64,000 bases of DNA, taken from positions 186,001 through 250,000 of the forward strand of contig NW_026870568.1 in NCBI RefSeq assembly GCF_963576545.1, written 5' to 3'. The position numbers and the translations under genes were made by a program. The notes beneath the pieces are model-generated. The model saw nothing but the letters and a program-made list of their open reading frames with translations, had not been told where the DNA came from and did not search any database. The stretch is from Limanda limanda (taxonomy: Eukaryota; Chordata; Actinopteri; Pleuronectiformes; Pleuronectidae). Every line of letters begins with the position of its first letter. Positions within the stretch are counted from its first letter, which is position 1. Below, piece after piece: positions 36,693 through 50,605 of the stretch.

Positions 36693-38755
36693 GTGGGGGT
36701 AGAGCCTACTTGCAAGTCTCTCCGACCTTCACAAAAAACGTTATTCAAGAATATCTCCTCAGATTTGGGGGAATTTCGTCGGTCGACCTCTTCCGAAGGT
36801 CGTACAAGCTCGGGGATGGTACCAATCGATCCGCAGGACCCAAATTAGTCCAGATGCAACCACTTTCCAAGTCTCTCCGACCTTCACAAAAAAAGTTATT
36901 CAAGAATATCTCTTTCTCCTATGTGCTTTCATCCCTAACCCTAACCCTTCCGAAAGTCGGAGAAGCTCAAGGATGGTACCGATCGATGCGCGCAACCCCA
37001 TTTAGTGGGGGTAGAGCCTACTTGCAAGTCTCTCCGACCTTCACAAAAAAAGTTATTCAAGAATATCTCTTTCTCCTATGTGCTTTCATCCCTAACCCTA
37101 ACCCTAACCCTTCCGAAAGTCGGAGAAGCTCAAGGATGGTACCGATCGATGCGCGCTACCCCATTTAGTGGGGGTAGAGCCTACTTGCAAGTCTCTCCGA
37201 CCTTCACAAAAAAAGTTATTCAAGAATATCTCCTCAGATTTGGGGGAATTTCGTCGGTCGACCTCTTCCGAAGGTCGTACAAGCTCGGGGATGGTACCAA
37301 TCGATCCGCAGGACCCAAATTAGTCCAGATGCAACCACTTTCCAAGTCTCTCCGACCTTCACAAAAAAAGTTATTCAAGAATATCTCTTTCTCCTATGTG
37401 CTTTCATCCCTAAACCTAACCCTTCCGAAAGTCGGAGAAGCTCAAGGATGGTACCGATCGATGCGCGCAACCCCATTTAGTGGGGGTAGAGCCTACTTGC
37501 AAGTCTCTCCGACCTTCACAAAAAAAGTTATTCAAGAATATCTCTTTCTCCTATGTGCTTTCATCCCTAACCCTAACCCTAACCCTTCCGAAAGTCGGAG
37601 AAGCTCAAGGATGGTACCGATCGATGCGCGCTACCCCATTTAGTGGGGGTAGAGCCTACTTGCAAGTCTCTCCGACCTTCACAAAAAAAGTTATTCAAGA
37701 ATATCTCCTCAGATTTGGGGGAATTTCGTCGGTCGACCTCTTCCGAAGGTCGTACAAGCTCGGGGATGGTACCAATCGATCCGCAGGACCCAAATTAGTC
37801 CAGATGCAACCACTTTCCAAGTCTCTCCGACCTTCACAAAAAAAGTTATTCAAGAATATCTCTTTCTCCTATGTGCTTTCATCCCTAACCCTAACCCTAA
37901 CCCTTCCGAAAGTCGGAGAAGCTCAAGGATGGTACCGATCGATGCGCGCTACCCCATTTAGTGGGGGTATAGCCTACTTGCAAGTCTCTCCGACCTTCAC
38001 AAAAAAAGTTATTCAAGAATATCTCCTCAGATTTGGGGGAATTTCGTCGGTCGACCTCTTCCAAAGGTCGTACAAGCTCGGGGATGGTACCAATCGATCC
38101 GCAGGACCCAAATTAGTCCAGATGCAACCACTTTCCAAGTCTCTCCGACCTTCACAAAAAAAGTTATTCAAGAATATCTCTTTCTCCTATGTGCTTTCAT
38201 CCCTAACCCTAACCCTTCCGAAAGTCGGAGAAGCTCAAGGATGGTACCGATCGATGCGCGCAACCCCATTTAGTGGGGGTAGAGCCTACTTGCAAGTCTC
38301 TCCGACCTTTACAAAAAAAGTTATTCAAGAATATCTCTTTCTCCTATGTGCTTTCATCCCTAACCCTAACCCTAACCCTTCCGAAAGTCGGAGAAGCTCA
38401 AGGATGGTACCGATCGATGCGCGCTACCCCATTTAGTGGGGGTAGAGCCTACTTGCAAGTCTCTCCGACCTTCACAAAAAAAGTTATTCAAGAATATCTC
38501 TTTCTCCTATGTGCTTTCATCCCTAACCCTAACCCTTCCGAAAGTCGGAGAAGCTCAAGGATGGTACCGATCGATGTGCGCAACCCCATTTAGTGGGGGT
38601 AGAGCCTACTTGCAAGTCTCTCCGACCTTCACAAAAAAAGTTATTCAAGAATATCTCTTTCTCCTATGTGCTTTCATCCCTAACCCTAACCCTAACCCTT
38701 CCGAAAGTCGGAGAAGCTCAAGGATGGTACCGATCGATGCGCGCTACCCCATTTA
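36693..38755. repeat. Higher-order repeat R2707, copy 2 (nine units)
   Basis: Unit lengths: 312, 163, 312, 163, 318, 312, 163, 157, 163, identical in order to the first nine units of copy 1, at offset 2,707. TTCCAAAGG (dimer at 37961) and CCTTTACA (A at 38273) are in the same places. Private changes: AAAAAACGTT near 36738, CCCTAAACC near 37413, GGTATAGCC near 37968, GATGTGCGC near 38576. After 38755 the order departs from copy 1. Confidence 0.91.
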
Positions 38756-41700
38756 GTGGGGGTAGAGCCTACTTGCAAGTCTCTCCGACCTTCACAAAAA
38801 AAGTTATTCAAGAATATCTCCTCAGATTTGGGGGAATTTCGTCGGTCGACCTCTTTCGAAGGTCGTACAAGCTCGGGGATGGTACCAATCGATCCGCAGA
38901 ACCCAAATTAGTCCAGATGCAACCACTTTCCAAGTCTCTCCGACCTTCACAAAAAAAGTTATTCAAGAATATCTCTTTCTCCTATGTGCTTTCATCCCTA
39001 ACCCTAACCCTAACCCTTCCGAAAGTCGGAGAAGCTCAAGGATGGTACCGATCGATGCGCGCAACCCCATTTAGTGGGGGTAGAGCCTACTTGCAAGTCT
39101 CTCCGACCTTCACAAAAAAAGTTATTCAAGAATATCTCTTTCTCCTATGTGCTTTCATCCCTAACCCTAACCCTAACCCTTCCGAAAGTCGGAGAAGCTC
39201 AAGGATGGTACCGATCGATGCGTGCTACCCCATTTAGTGGGGGTAGAGCCTACTTGCAAGTCTCTCCGACCTTCACAAAAAAAGTTATTCAAGAATATCT
39301 CCTCAGATTTGGGGGAATTTCGTCGGTCGACCTCTTTCGAAGGTCGTACAAGCTCGGGGATGGTACCAATCGATCCGCAGGACCCAAATTAGTCCAGATG
39401 CAACCACTTTCCAAGTCTCTCCGACCTTCACAAAAAAAGTTATTCAAGAATATCTCTTTCTCCTATGTGCTTTCATCCCTAACCCTAACCCTAACCCTTC
39501 CGAAAGTCGGAGAAGCTCAAGGATGGTACCGATCGATGCGCGCTACCCCATTTAGTGGGGGTAGAGCCTACTTGCAAGTCTCTCCGACCTTCACAAAAAA
39601 AGTTATTCAAGAATATCTCCTCAGATTTGGGGGAATTTCGTCGGTCGACCTCTTCCGAAGGTCGTACAAGCTCGGGGATGGTACCAATCGATCCGCAGGA
39701 CCCAAATTAGTCCAGATGCAACCACTTTCCAAGTCTCTCCGACCTTCACAAAAAAAGTTATTCAAGAATATCTCTTTCTCCTATGTGCTTTCATCCCTAA
39801 CCCTAACCCTAACCCTTCCGAAAGTCGGAGAAGCTCAAGGATGGTACCGATCGATGCGCGCTACCCCATTTAGTGGGGGTAGAGCCTACTTGCAAGTCTC
39901 TCCGACCTTCACAAAAAAAGTTATTCAAGAATATCTCCTCAGATTTGGGGGAATTTCGTCGGTCGACCTCTTCCGAAGGTCGTACAAGCTCGGGGATGGT
40001 ACCAATCGATCCGCAGGACCCAAATTAGTCCAGATGCAACCACTTTCCAAGTCTCTCCGACCTTCACAAAAAAAGTTATTCAAGAATATCTCTTTCTCCT
40101 ATGTGCTTTCATCCCTAACCCTAACCCTTCCGAAAGTCGGAGAAGCTCAAGGATGGTACCGATCGATGCGCGCAACCCCATTTAGTGGGGGTAGAGCCTA
40201 CTTGCAAGTCTCTCCGACCTTTACAAAAAAAGTTATTCAAGAATATCTCTTTCTCCTATGTGCTTTCATCCCTAACCCTAACCCTAACCCTTCCAAAAGT
40301 CGGAGAAGCTCAAGGATGGTACCGATCGATGCGCGCTACCCCATTTAAAGGGGGTAGAGCCTACTTGCAAGTCTCTCCGACCTTCACAAAAAAAGTTATT
40401 CAAGAATATCTCTTTCTCCTATGTGCTTTCATCCCTAACCCTAACCCTTCCGAAAGTCGGAGAAGCTCAAGGATGGTACCGATCGATGCGCGCAACCCCA
40501 TTTAGTGGGGGTAGAGCCTACTTGCAAGTCTCTCCGACCTTCACAAAAAAAGTTATTCAAGAATATCTCTTTCTCCTATGTGCTTTCATCCCTAACCCTA
40601 ACCCTAACCCTTCCGAAAGTCGGAGAAGCTCAAGGATGGTACCGATCGATGCGCGCTACCCCATTTAGTGGGGGTAGAGCCTACTTGCAAGTCTCTCCGA
40701 CCTTCACAAAAAAAGTTATTCAAGAATATCTCCTCAGATTTGGGGGAATTTCGTCGGTCGACCTCTTTCGAAGGTCGTACAAGCTCGGGGATGGTACCAA
40801 TCGATCCGCATAACCCAAATTAGTCCAGATGCAACCACTTTCCAAGTCTCTCCGACCTTCACAAAAAAAGTTATTCAAGAATATCTCTTTCTCCTATGTG
40901 CTTTCATCCCTAACCCTAACCCTAACCCTTCCGAAAGTCGGAGAAGCTCAAGGATGGTACCGATCGATGCGCGCTACCCCATTTAGTGGGGGTAGAGCCT
41001 ACTTGCAAGTCTCTCCGACCTTCACAAAAAAAGTTATTCAAGAATATCTCCTCAGATTTGGGGGAATTTCGTCGGTCGACCTCTTTCGAAGGTCGTACAA
41101 GCTCGGGGATGGTACCAATCGATCCGCAGGACCCAAATTAGTCCAGATGCAACCACTTTCCAAGTCTCTCCGACCTTCACAAAAAAAGTTATTCAAGAAT
41201 ATCTCTTTCTCCTATGTGCTTTCATCCCTAACCCTAACCCTAACCCTTCCGAAAGTCGGAGAAGCTCAAGGATGGTACCGATCGATGCGCGCTACCCCAT
41301 TTAGTGGGGGTAGAGCCTACTTGCAAGTCTCTCCGACCTTCACAAAAAAAGTTATTCAAGAATATCTCCTCAGATTTGGGGGAATTTCGTCGGTCGACCT
41401 CTTCCGAAGGTCGTACAAGCTCGGGGATGGTACCAATCGATCCGCAGGACCCAAATTAGTCCAGATGCAACCACTTTCCAAGTCTCTCCGACCTTCACAA
41501 AAAAAGTTATTCAAGAATATCTCTTTCTCCTATGTGCTTTCATCCCTAACCCTAACCCTAACCCTTCCGAAAGTCGGAGAAGCTCAAGGATGGTACCGAT
41601 CGATGCGCGCTACCCCATTTAGTGGGGGTAGAGCCTACTTGCAAGTCTCTCCGACCTTCACAAAAAAAGTTATTCAAGAATATCTCTTTCTCCTATGTGC

Positions 41701-42740
41701 TTTCATCCCTAACCCTAACCCTTCCAAAAGTCGGAGAAGCTCAAGGATGGTACCGATCGATGCGCGCAACCCCATTTAGTGGGGGTAGAGCCTACTTGCA
41801 AGTCTCTCCGACCTTCACAAAAAAAGTTATTCAAGAATATCTCTTTCTCCTATGTGCTTTCATCCCTAACCCTAACCCTAACCCTTCCGAAAGTCGGAGA
41901 AGCTCAAGGATGGTACCGATCGATGCGCGCTACCCCATTTAGTGGGGGTAGAGCCTACTTGCAAGTCTCTCCGACCTTCACAAAAAAAGTTATTCAAGAA
42001 TATCTCCTCAGATTTGGGGGAATTTCGTCGGTCGACCTCTTTCGAAGGTCGTACAAGCTCGGGGATGGTACCAATCGATCCGCAGGACCCAAATTAGTCC
42101 AGATGCAACCACTTTTCAAGTCTCTCCGACCTTCACAAAAAAAGTTATTCAAGAATATCTCTTTCTCCTATGTGCTTTCATCCCTAACCCTAACCCTAAC
42201 CCTTCCGAAAGTCGGAGAAGCTCAAGGATAGTACCGATCGATGCGCGCTACCCCATTTAGTGGGGGTAGAGCCTACTTGCAAGTCTCTCCGACCTTCACA
42301 AAAAAAGTTATTCAAGAATATCTCTTTCTCCTATGTGCTTTCATCCCTAACCCTAACCCTAACCCTTCCGAAAGTCGGAGAAGCTCAAGGATGGTACCGA
42401 TAGATGCGCGCTACCCCATTTAGTGGGGGTAGAGCCTACTTGCAAGTCTCTCCGACCTTCACAAAAAAAGTTATTCAAGAATATCTCCTCAGATTTGGGG
42501 GAATTTCGTCGGTCGACCTCTTCCGAAGGTCGTACAAGCTCGGGGATGGTACCAATCGATCCGCAGGACCCAAATTAGTCCAGATGCAACCACTTTCCAA
42601 GTCTCTCCGACCTTCACAAAAAAAGTTATTCAAGAATATCTCTTTCTCCTATGTGCTTTCATCCCTAACCCTAACCCTAACCCTTCCGAAAGTCGGAGAA
42701 GCTCAAGGATGGTACCGATCGATGCGCGCTACCCCATTTA
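38756..42740. repeat. Subarray 5: first copy of a block found again 19 kb away
   Basis: Unit lengths: 318, 163, 318, 318, 312, 163, 157, 163, 318, 318, 318, 157, 163, 318, 163, 318. The interval 38756-41621 corresponds to 57767-60626 (offset 19,011 bp, then 19,005 bp after one CCCTAA difference at 40505/59516). Shared rare markers: CCTTTACA, CCTTCCAAAAG and the TTTAAAGGGG junction in the A unit at 40185, and GCATAACCC near 40809 in the following dimer run. Other changes: GCAGAACCC near 38896, GCGTGCTACC near 39221, CTTTTCAAG near 42115, GATAGATG near 42410. Confidence 0.91.
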
Positions 42741-45700
42741 GTGGGGGTAGAGCCTACTTGCAAGTCTCTCCGACCTTCACAAAAAAAGTTATTCAAGAAT
42801 ATCTCCTCAGATTTGGGGGAATTTCGTCGGTCGACCTCTTCCGAAGGTCGTACAAGCTCGGGGATGGTACCAATCGATCCGCAGGACCCAAATTAGTCCA
42901 GATGCAACCACTTTCCAAGTCTCTCCGACCTTCACAAAAAAAGTTATTCAAGAATATCTCTTTCTCCTATGTGCTTTCATCCCTAACCCTAACCCTAACC
43001 CTTCCGAAAGTCGGAGAAGCTCAAGAATAGTACCGATCGATGCGCGCTACCCCATTTAGTGGGGGTAGAGCCTACTTGCAAGTCTCTCCGACCTTCACAA
43101 AAAAAGTTATTCAAGAATATCTCTTTCTCCTATGTGCTTTCATCCCTAACCCTAACCCTAACCCTTCCGAAAGTCGGAGAAGCTCAAGGATGGTACCGAT
43201 CGATGCGCGCTACCCCATTTAGTGGGGGTAGAGCCTACTTGCAAGTCTCTCCGACCTTCACAAAAAAAGTTATTCAAGAATATCTCTTTCTCCTATGTGC
43301 TTTCATCCCTAACCCTAACCCTTCCGAAAGTCGGAGAAGCTCAAGGATGGTACCGATCGATGCGCGCAACCCCATTTAGTGGGGGTAGAGCCTACTTGCA
43401 AGTCTCTCCGACCTTCACAAAAAAAGTTATTCAAGAATATCTCTTTCTCCTATGTGCTTTCATCCCTAACCCTAACCCTAACCCTTCCGAAAGTCGGAGA
43501 AGCTCAAGGATGGTACCGATCGATGCGCGCTACCCCATTTAGTGGGGGTAGAGCCTACTTGCAAGTCTCTCCGACCTTCACAAAAAAAGTTATTCAAGAA
43601 TATCTCCTCAGATTTGGGGGAATTTCGTCGGTCGACCTCTTTCGAAGGTCGTACAAGCTCGGGGATGGTACCAATCGATCCGCAGGACCCAAATTAGTCC
43701 AGATGCAACCACTTTCCAAGTCTCTCCGACCTTCACAAAAAAAGTTATTCAAGAATATCTCTTTCTCCTATGTGCTTTCATCCCTAACCCTAACCCTAAC
43801 CCTTCCGAAAGTCGGAGAAGCTCAAGGATGGTACCGATCGATGCGTGCTACCCCATTTAGTGGGGGTAGAGCCTACTTGCAAGTCTCTCCGACCTTCACA
43901 AAAAAAGTTATTCAAGAATATCTCTTTCTCCTATGTGCTTTCATCCCTAACCCTAACCCTAACCCTTCCGAAAGTCGGAGAAGCTCGAGGATGGTACCGA
44001 TCGATGCGCGCTACCCCATTTAGTGGGGGTAGAGCCTACTTGCAAGTCTCTCCGACCTTCACAAAAAAAGTTATTCAAGAATATCTCTTTCTCCTATGTG
44101 CTTTCATCCCTAACCCTAACCCTAACCCTTCCGAAAGTCGGAGAAGCTCAAGGATGGTACTGATCGATGCGCGCTACCCCATTTAGTGGGGGTAGAGCCT
44201 ACTTGCAAGTCTCTCCGACCTTCACAAAAAAAGTTATTCAAGAATATCTCCTCAGATTTGGGGGAATTTCGTCGGTCGACCTCTTCCGAAGGTCGTACAA
44301 GCTCGGGGATGGTACCAATCGATCCGCAGGACCCAAATTAGTCCAGATGCAACCACTTTCCAAGTCTCTCCGACCTTCACAAAAAAAGTTATTCAAGAAT
44401 ATCTCTTTCTCCTATGTGCTTTCATCCCTAACCCTAACCCTAACCCTTCCGAAAGTCGGAGAAGCTCAAGGATGGTACCGATCGATGCGCGCTACCCCAT
44501 TTAGTGGGGGTAGAGCCTACTTGCAAGTCTCTCCGACCTTCACAAAAAAAGTTATTCAAGAATATCTCTTTCTCCTATGTGCTTTCATCCCTAACCCTAA
44601 CCCTAACCCTTCCGAAAGTCGGAGAAGCTCAAGGATGGTACCGATCGATGCGCGCTACCCCATTTAGTGGGGGTAGAGCCTACTTGCAAGTCTCTCCGAC
44701 CTTCACAAAAAAAGTTATTCAAGAATATCTCTTTCTCCTATGTGCTTTCATCCCTAACCCTAACCCTAACCCTTCCGAAAGTCGGAGAAGCTCAAGGATG
44801 GTACCGATCGATGCGCGCTACCCCATTTAGTGGGGGTAGAGCCTACTTGCAAGTCTCTCCGACCTTCACAAAAAAAGTTATTCAAGAATATCTCCTCAGA
44901 TTTGGGGGAATTTCGTCGGTCGACCTCTTCCGAAGGTCGTACAAGCTCGGGGATGGTACCAATCGATCTGCAGGACCCAAATTAGTCCAGATGCAACCAC
45001 TTTCCAAGTCTCTCCGACCTTCACAAAAAAAGTTATTCAAGAATATCTCTTTCTCCTATGTGCTTTCATCCCTAACCCTAACCCTAACCCTTCCGAAAGT
45101 CGGAGAAGCTCAAGGATGGTACCGATCGATGCGCGCAACCCCATTTAGTGGGGGTAGAGCCTACTTGCAAGTCTCTCCGACCTTCACAAAAAAAGTTATT
45201 CAAGAATATCTCTTTCTCCTATGTGCTTTCATCCCTAACCCTAACCCTAACCCTTCCGAAAGTCGGAGAAGCTCAAGGATGGTACCGATCGATGCGCGCT
45301 ACCCCATTTAGTGGGGGTAGAGCCTACTTGCAAGTCTCTCCGACCTTCACAAAAAAAGTTATTCAAGAATATCTCCTCAGATTTGGGGGAATTTCGTCGG
45401 TCGACCTCTTCCGAAGGTCGTACAAGCTCGGGGATAGTACCAATCGATCCGCAGGACCCAAATTAGTCCAGATGCAACCACTTTCCAAGTCTCTCCGACC
45501 TTCACAAAAAAAGTTATTCAAGAATATCTCTTTCTCCTATGTGCTTTCATCCCTAACCCTAACCCTAACCCTTCCGAAAGTCGGAGAAGCTCAAGGATGG
45601 TACCGATGGATGCGCGCAACCCCATTTAGTGGGGGTAGAGCCTACTTGCAAGTCTCTCCGACCTTCACAAAAAAAGTTATTCAAGAATATCTCTTTCTCC

Positions 45701-45791
45701 TATGTGCTTTCATCCCTAACCCTAACCCTAACCCTTCCGAAAGTCGGAGAAGCTCAAAGATGGTACCGATCGATGCGCGCTACCCCATTTA
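42741..45791. repeat. Higher-order repeat R3051, copy 1
   Basis: Unit lengths: 318, 163, 157, 163, 318, 163, 163, 318, 163, 163, 318, 163, 318, 163 (3,051 bp). Markers shared with copy 2: a TAG-type change at the end of the first dimer (near 43028), TTTCGAAGG in the dimer at 43542, GCGTGCTACC near 43844, GTACTGATCG near 44159, CGATCTGCAGG in the dimer at 44830, GGGATAGTACC in the dimer at 45311, GATGGATGCG near 45607, and AAAGATGG near 45758. Private: GCTCGAGG near 43985. Confidence 0.94.
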
Positions 45792-48700
45792 GTGGGAGTA
45801 GAGCCTACTTGCAAGTCTCTCCGACCTTCACAAAAAAAGTTATTCAAGAATATCTCCTCAGATTTGGGGGAATTTCGTCGGTCGACCTCTTCCGAAGGTC
45901 GTACAAGCTCGGGGATGGTACCAATCGATCCGCAGGACCCAAATTAGTCCAGATGCAACCACTTTCCAAGTCTCTCCGACCTTCACAAAAAAAGTTATTC
46001 AAGAATATCTCTTTCTCCTATGTGCTTTCATCCCTAACCCTAACCCTAACCCTTCCGAAAGTCGGAGAAGCTCAAGGATAGTACCGATCGATGCGCGCTA
46101 CCCCATTTAGTGGGGGTAGAGCCTACTTGCAAGTCTCTCCGACCTTCACAAAAAAAGTTATTCAAGAATATCTCTTTCTCCTATGTGCTTTCATCCCTAA
46201 CCCTAACCCTAACCCTTCCGAAAGTCGGAGAAGCTCAAGGATGGTACCGATCGATGCGCGCTACCCCATTTAGTGGGGGTAGAGCCTACTTGCAAGTCTC
46301 TCCGACCTTCACAAAAAAAGTTATTCAAGAATATCTCTTTCTCCTATGTGCTTTCATCCCTAACCCTAACCCTTCCGAAAGTCGGAGAAGCTCAAGGATG
46401 GTACCGATCGATGCGCGCAACCCCATTTAGTGGGGGTAGAGCCTACTTGCAAGTCTCTCCGACCTTCACAAAAAAAGTTATTCAAGAATATCTCTTTCTC
46501 CTATGTGCTTTCATCCCTAACCCTAACCCTAACCCTTCCGAAAGTCGGAGAAGCTCAAGGATGGTACCGATCGATGCGCGCTACCCCATTTAGTGGGGGT
46601 AGAGCCTACTTGCAAGTCTCTCCGACCTTCACAAAAAAAGTTATTCAAGAATATCTCCTCAGATTTGGGGGAATTTCGTCGGTCGACCTCTTTCGAAGGT
46701 CGTACAAGCTCGGGGATGGTACCAATCGATCCGCAGGACCCAAATTAGTCCAGATGCAACCACTTTCCAAGTCTCTCCGACCTTCACAAAAAAAGTTATT
46801 CAAGAATATCTCTTTCTCCTATGTGCTTTCATCCCTAACCCTAACCCTAACCCTTCCGAAAGTCGGAGAAGCTCAAGGATGGTACCGATCGATGCGTGCT
46901 ACCCCATTTAGTGGGGGTAGAGCCTACTTGCAAGTCTCTCCGACCTTCACAAAAAAAGTTATTCAAGAATATCTCTTTCTCCTATGTGCTTTCATCCCTA
47001 ACCCTAACCCTAACCCTTCCGAAAGTCAAAGAAGCTCAAGGATGGTACCGATCGATGTGCGCTACCCCATTTAGTGGGGGTAGAGCCTACTTGCAAGTCT
47101 CTCCGACCTTCACAAAAAAAGTTATTCAAGAATATCTCTTTCTCCTATGTGCTTTCATCCCTAACCCTAACCCTAACCCTTCCGAAAGTCGGAGAAGCTC
47201 AAGGATGGTACTGATCGATGCGCGCTACCCCATTTAGTGGGGGTAGAGCCTACTTGCAAGTCTCTCCGACCTTCACAAAAAAAGTTATTCAAGAATATCT
47301 CCTCAGATTTGGGGGAATTTCGTCGGTCGACCTCTTCCGAAGGTCGTACAAGCTCGGGGATGGTACCAATCGATCCGCAGGACCCAAATTAGTCCAGATG
47401 CAACCACTTTCCAAGTCTCTCCGACCTTCACAAAAAAAGTTATTCAAGAATATCTCTTTCTCCTATGTGCTTTCATCCCTAACCCTAACCCTAACCCTTC
47501 CGAAAGTCGGAGAAGCTCAAGGATGGTACCGATCGATGCGCGCTACCCCATTTAGTGGGGGTAGAGCCTACTTGCAAGTCTCTCCGACCTTCACAAAAAA
47601 AGTTATTCAAGAATATCTCTTTCTCCTATGTGCTTTCATCCCTAACCCTAACCCTAACCCTTCCGAAAGTCGGAGAAGCTCAAGGATGGTACCGATCGAT
47701 GCGCGCTACCCCATTTAGTGGGGGTAGAGCCTACTTGCAAGTCTCTCCGACCTTCACAAAAAAAGTTATTCAAGAATATCTCTTTCTCCTATGTGCTTTC
47801 ATCCCTAACCCTAACCCTAACCCTTCCGAAAGTCGGAGAAGCTCAAGGATGGTACCGATCGATGCGCGCTACCCCATTTAGTGGGGGTAGAGCCTACTTG
47901 CAAGTCTCTCCGACCTTCACAAAAAAAGTTATTCAAGAATATCTCCTCAGATTTGGGGGAATTTCGTCGGTCGACCTCTTCCGAAGGTCGTACAAGCTCG
48001 GGGATGGTACCAATCGATCTGCAGGACCCAAATTAGTCCAGATGCAACCACTTTCCAAGTCTCTCCGACCTTCACAAAAAAAGTTATTCAAGAATATCTC
48101 TTTCTCCTATGTGCTTTCATCCCTAACCCTAACCCTAACCCTTCCGAAAGTCGGAGAAGCTCAAGGATGGTACCGATCGATGCGCGCAACCCCATTTAGT
48201 GGGGGTAGAGCCTACTTGCAAGTCTCTCCGACCTTCACAAAAAAAGTTATTCAAGAATATCTCTTTCTCCTATGTGCTTTCATCCCTAACCCTAACCCTA
48301 ACCCTTCCGAAAGTCGGAGAAGCTCAAGGATGGTACCGATCGATGCGCGCTACCCCATTTAGTGGGGGTAGAGCCTACTTGCAAGTCTCTCCGACCTTCA
48401 CAAAAAAAGTTATTCAAGAATATCTCCTCAGATTTGGGGGAATTTCGTCGGTCGACCTCTTCCGAAGGTCGTACAAGCTCGGGGATAGTACCAATCGATC
48501 CGCAGGACCCAAATTAGTCCAGATGCAACCACTTTCCAAGTCTCTCCGACCTTCACAAAAAAAGTTATTCAAGAATATCTCTTTCTCCTATGTGCTTTCA
48601 TCCCTAACCCTAACCCTAACCCTTCCGAAAGTCGGAGAAGCTCAAGGATGGTACCGATGGATGCGCGCAACCCCATTTAGTGGGGGTAGAGCCTACTTGC

Positions 48701-48842
48701 AAGTCTCTCCGACCTTCACAAAAAAAGTTATTCAAGAATATCTCTTTCTCCTATGTGCTTTCATCCCTAACCCTAACCCTAACCCTTCCGAAAGTCGGAG
48801 AAGCTTAAAGATGGTACCGATCGATGCGCGCTACCCCATTTA
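45792..48842. repeat. Higher-order repeat R3051, copy 2
   Basis: The 14 unit lengths are identical in order to copy 1: 318, 163, 157, 163, 318, 163, 163, 318, 163, 163, 318, 163, 318, 163. Every marker listed for copy 1 recurs exactly 3,051 bp later, and both copies end in a GTGGGAGTAG junction (near 45793 and 48844). Private changes in this copy: GTCAAAGAAG near 47026, GATGTGCGC near 47055, AGCTTAAAG near 48803. This is the cleanest tandem higher-order duplication in the window. Confidence 0.94.
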
Positions 48843-50605
48843 GTGGGAGTAGAGCCTACTTGCAAGTCTCTCCGACCTTCACAAAAAAAGTTATTCAAGA
48901 ATATCTCCTCAGATTTGGGGGAATTTCGTCGGTCGACCTCTTCCGAAGGTCGTACAAGCTCGGGGATGGTACCAATCGATCCGCAGGACCCAAATTAGTC
49001 CAGATGCAACCACTTTCCAAGTCTCTCCGACCTTCACAAAAAAAGTTATTCAAGAATATCTCTTTCTCCTATGTGCTTTCATCCCTAACCCTAACCCTTC
49101 CGAAAGTCGGAGAAGCTCGGGGATGGTACCGATCGATGCGCGCAACCCCATTTAGTGGGGGTAGAGCCTACTTGCAAGTCTCTCCGACCTTCACAAAAAA
49201 AGTTATTCAAGAATATCTCTTTCTCCTATGTGCTTTCATCCCTAACCCTAACACTAACCCATCCGAAAGTCGGAGAAGCTCAAGGATGGTACCGATCGAT
49301 GCGCGCTACCCCATTTAGTGGGGGTAGAGCCTACTTGCAAGTCTCTCCGACCTTCACAAAAAAAGTTATTCAAGAATATCTCCTCAGATTTGGGGGAATT
49401 TCGTCGGTCGACCTCTTTCGAAGGTCGTACAAGCTCGGGGATGGTACCAATCGATCCGCAGGACCCAAATTAGTCCAGATGCAACCACTTTCCAAGTCTC
49501 TCCGACCTTCACAAAAAAAGTTATTCAAGAATATCTCTTTCTCCTATGTGCTTTCATCCCTAACCCTAACCCTAACCCTTCCGAAAGTCGGAGAAGCTCA
49601 AGGATGGTACCGATCGATGCGTGCTACCCCATTTAGTGGGGGTAGAGCCTACTTGCAAGTCTCTCCGACCTTCACAAAAAAAGTTATTCAAGAATATCTC
49701 TTTCTCCTATGTGCTTTCATCCCTAACCCTAACCCTAACCCTTCCGAAAGTCGGAGAAGCTCAAGGATGGTACCGATCGATGCGCGCTACCCCATTTAGT
49801 GGGGGTAGAGCCTACTTGCAAGTCTCTCCGACCTTCACAAAAAAAGTTATTCAAGAATATCTCTTTCTCCTATGTGCTTTCATCCCTAACCCTAACCCTA
49901 ACCCTTCCGAAAGTCGGAGAAGCTCAAGGATGGTACCGATCGATGCGCGCTACCCCATTTAGTGGGGGTAGAGCCTACTTGCAAGTCTCTCCGACCTTCA
50001 CAAAAAAAGTTATTCAAGAATATCTCCTCAGATTTGGGGGAATTTCGTCGGTCGACCTCTTCCGAAGGTCGTACAAGCTCGGGGATGGTACCAATCGATC
50101 TGCAGGACCCAAATTAGTCCAGATGCAACCACTTTCCAAGTCTCTCCGACCTTCACAAAAAAAGTTATTCAAGAATATCTCTTTCTCCTATGTGCTTTCA
50201 TCCCTAACCCTAACCCTAACCCTTCCGAAAGTCGGAGAAGCTCAAGGATGGTACCGATCGATGCGCGCAACCCCATTTAGTGGGGGTAGAGCCTACTTGC
50301 AAGTCTCTCCGACCTTCACAAAAAAAGTTATTCAAGAATATCTCTTTCTCCTATGTGCTTTCATCCCTAACCCTAACCCTAACCCTTCCGAAAGTCGGAG
50401 AAGCTCAAGGATGGTACCGATCGATGCGCGCTACCCCATTTAGTGGGGGTAGAGCCTACTTGCAAGTCTCTCCGACCTTCACAAAAAAAGTTATTCAAGA
50501 ATATCTCTTTCTCCTATGTGCTTTCATCCCTAACCCTAACCCTAACCCTTCCGAAAGTCGGAGAAGCTCAAGGATGGTACCGATCGATGCGCGCTACCCC
50601 ATTTA
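48843..50605. repeat. Subarray 6: shortened relative of R3051
   Basis: Unit lengths: 312, 163, 318, 163, 163, 318, 163, 163. The order TTTCGAAGG dimer (49318), GCGTGCTACC junction (near 49620), two lone A units, CGATCTGCAGG dimer (49962) resembles R3051 with an internal dimer and two A units missing. Other markers: GCTCGGGGATGG near 49117 and CACTAA near 49252, which tie it to the units at 50606 and 53488. CCCATCCG near 49259 is private. Confidence 0.85.
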
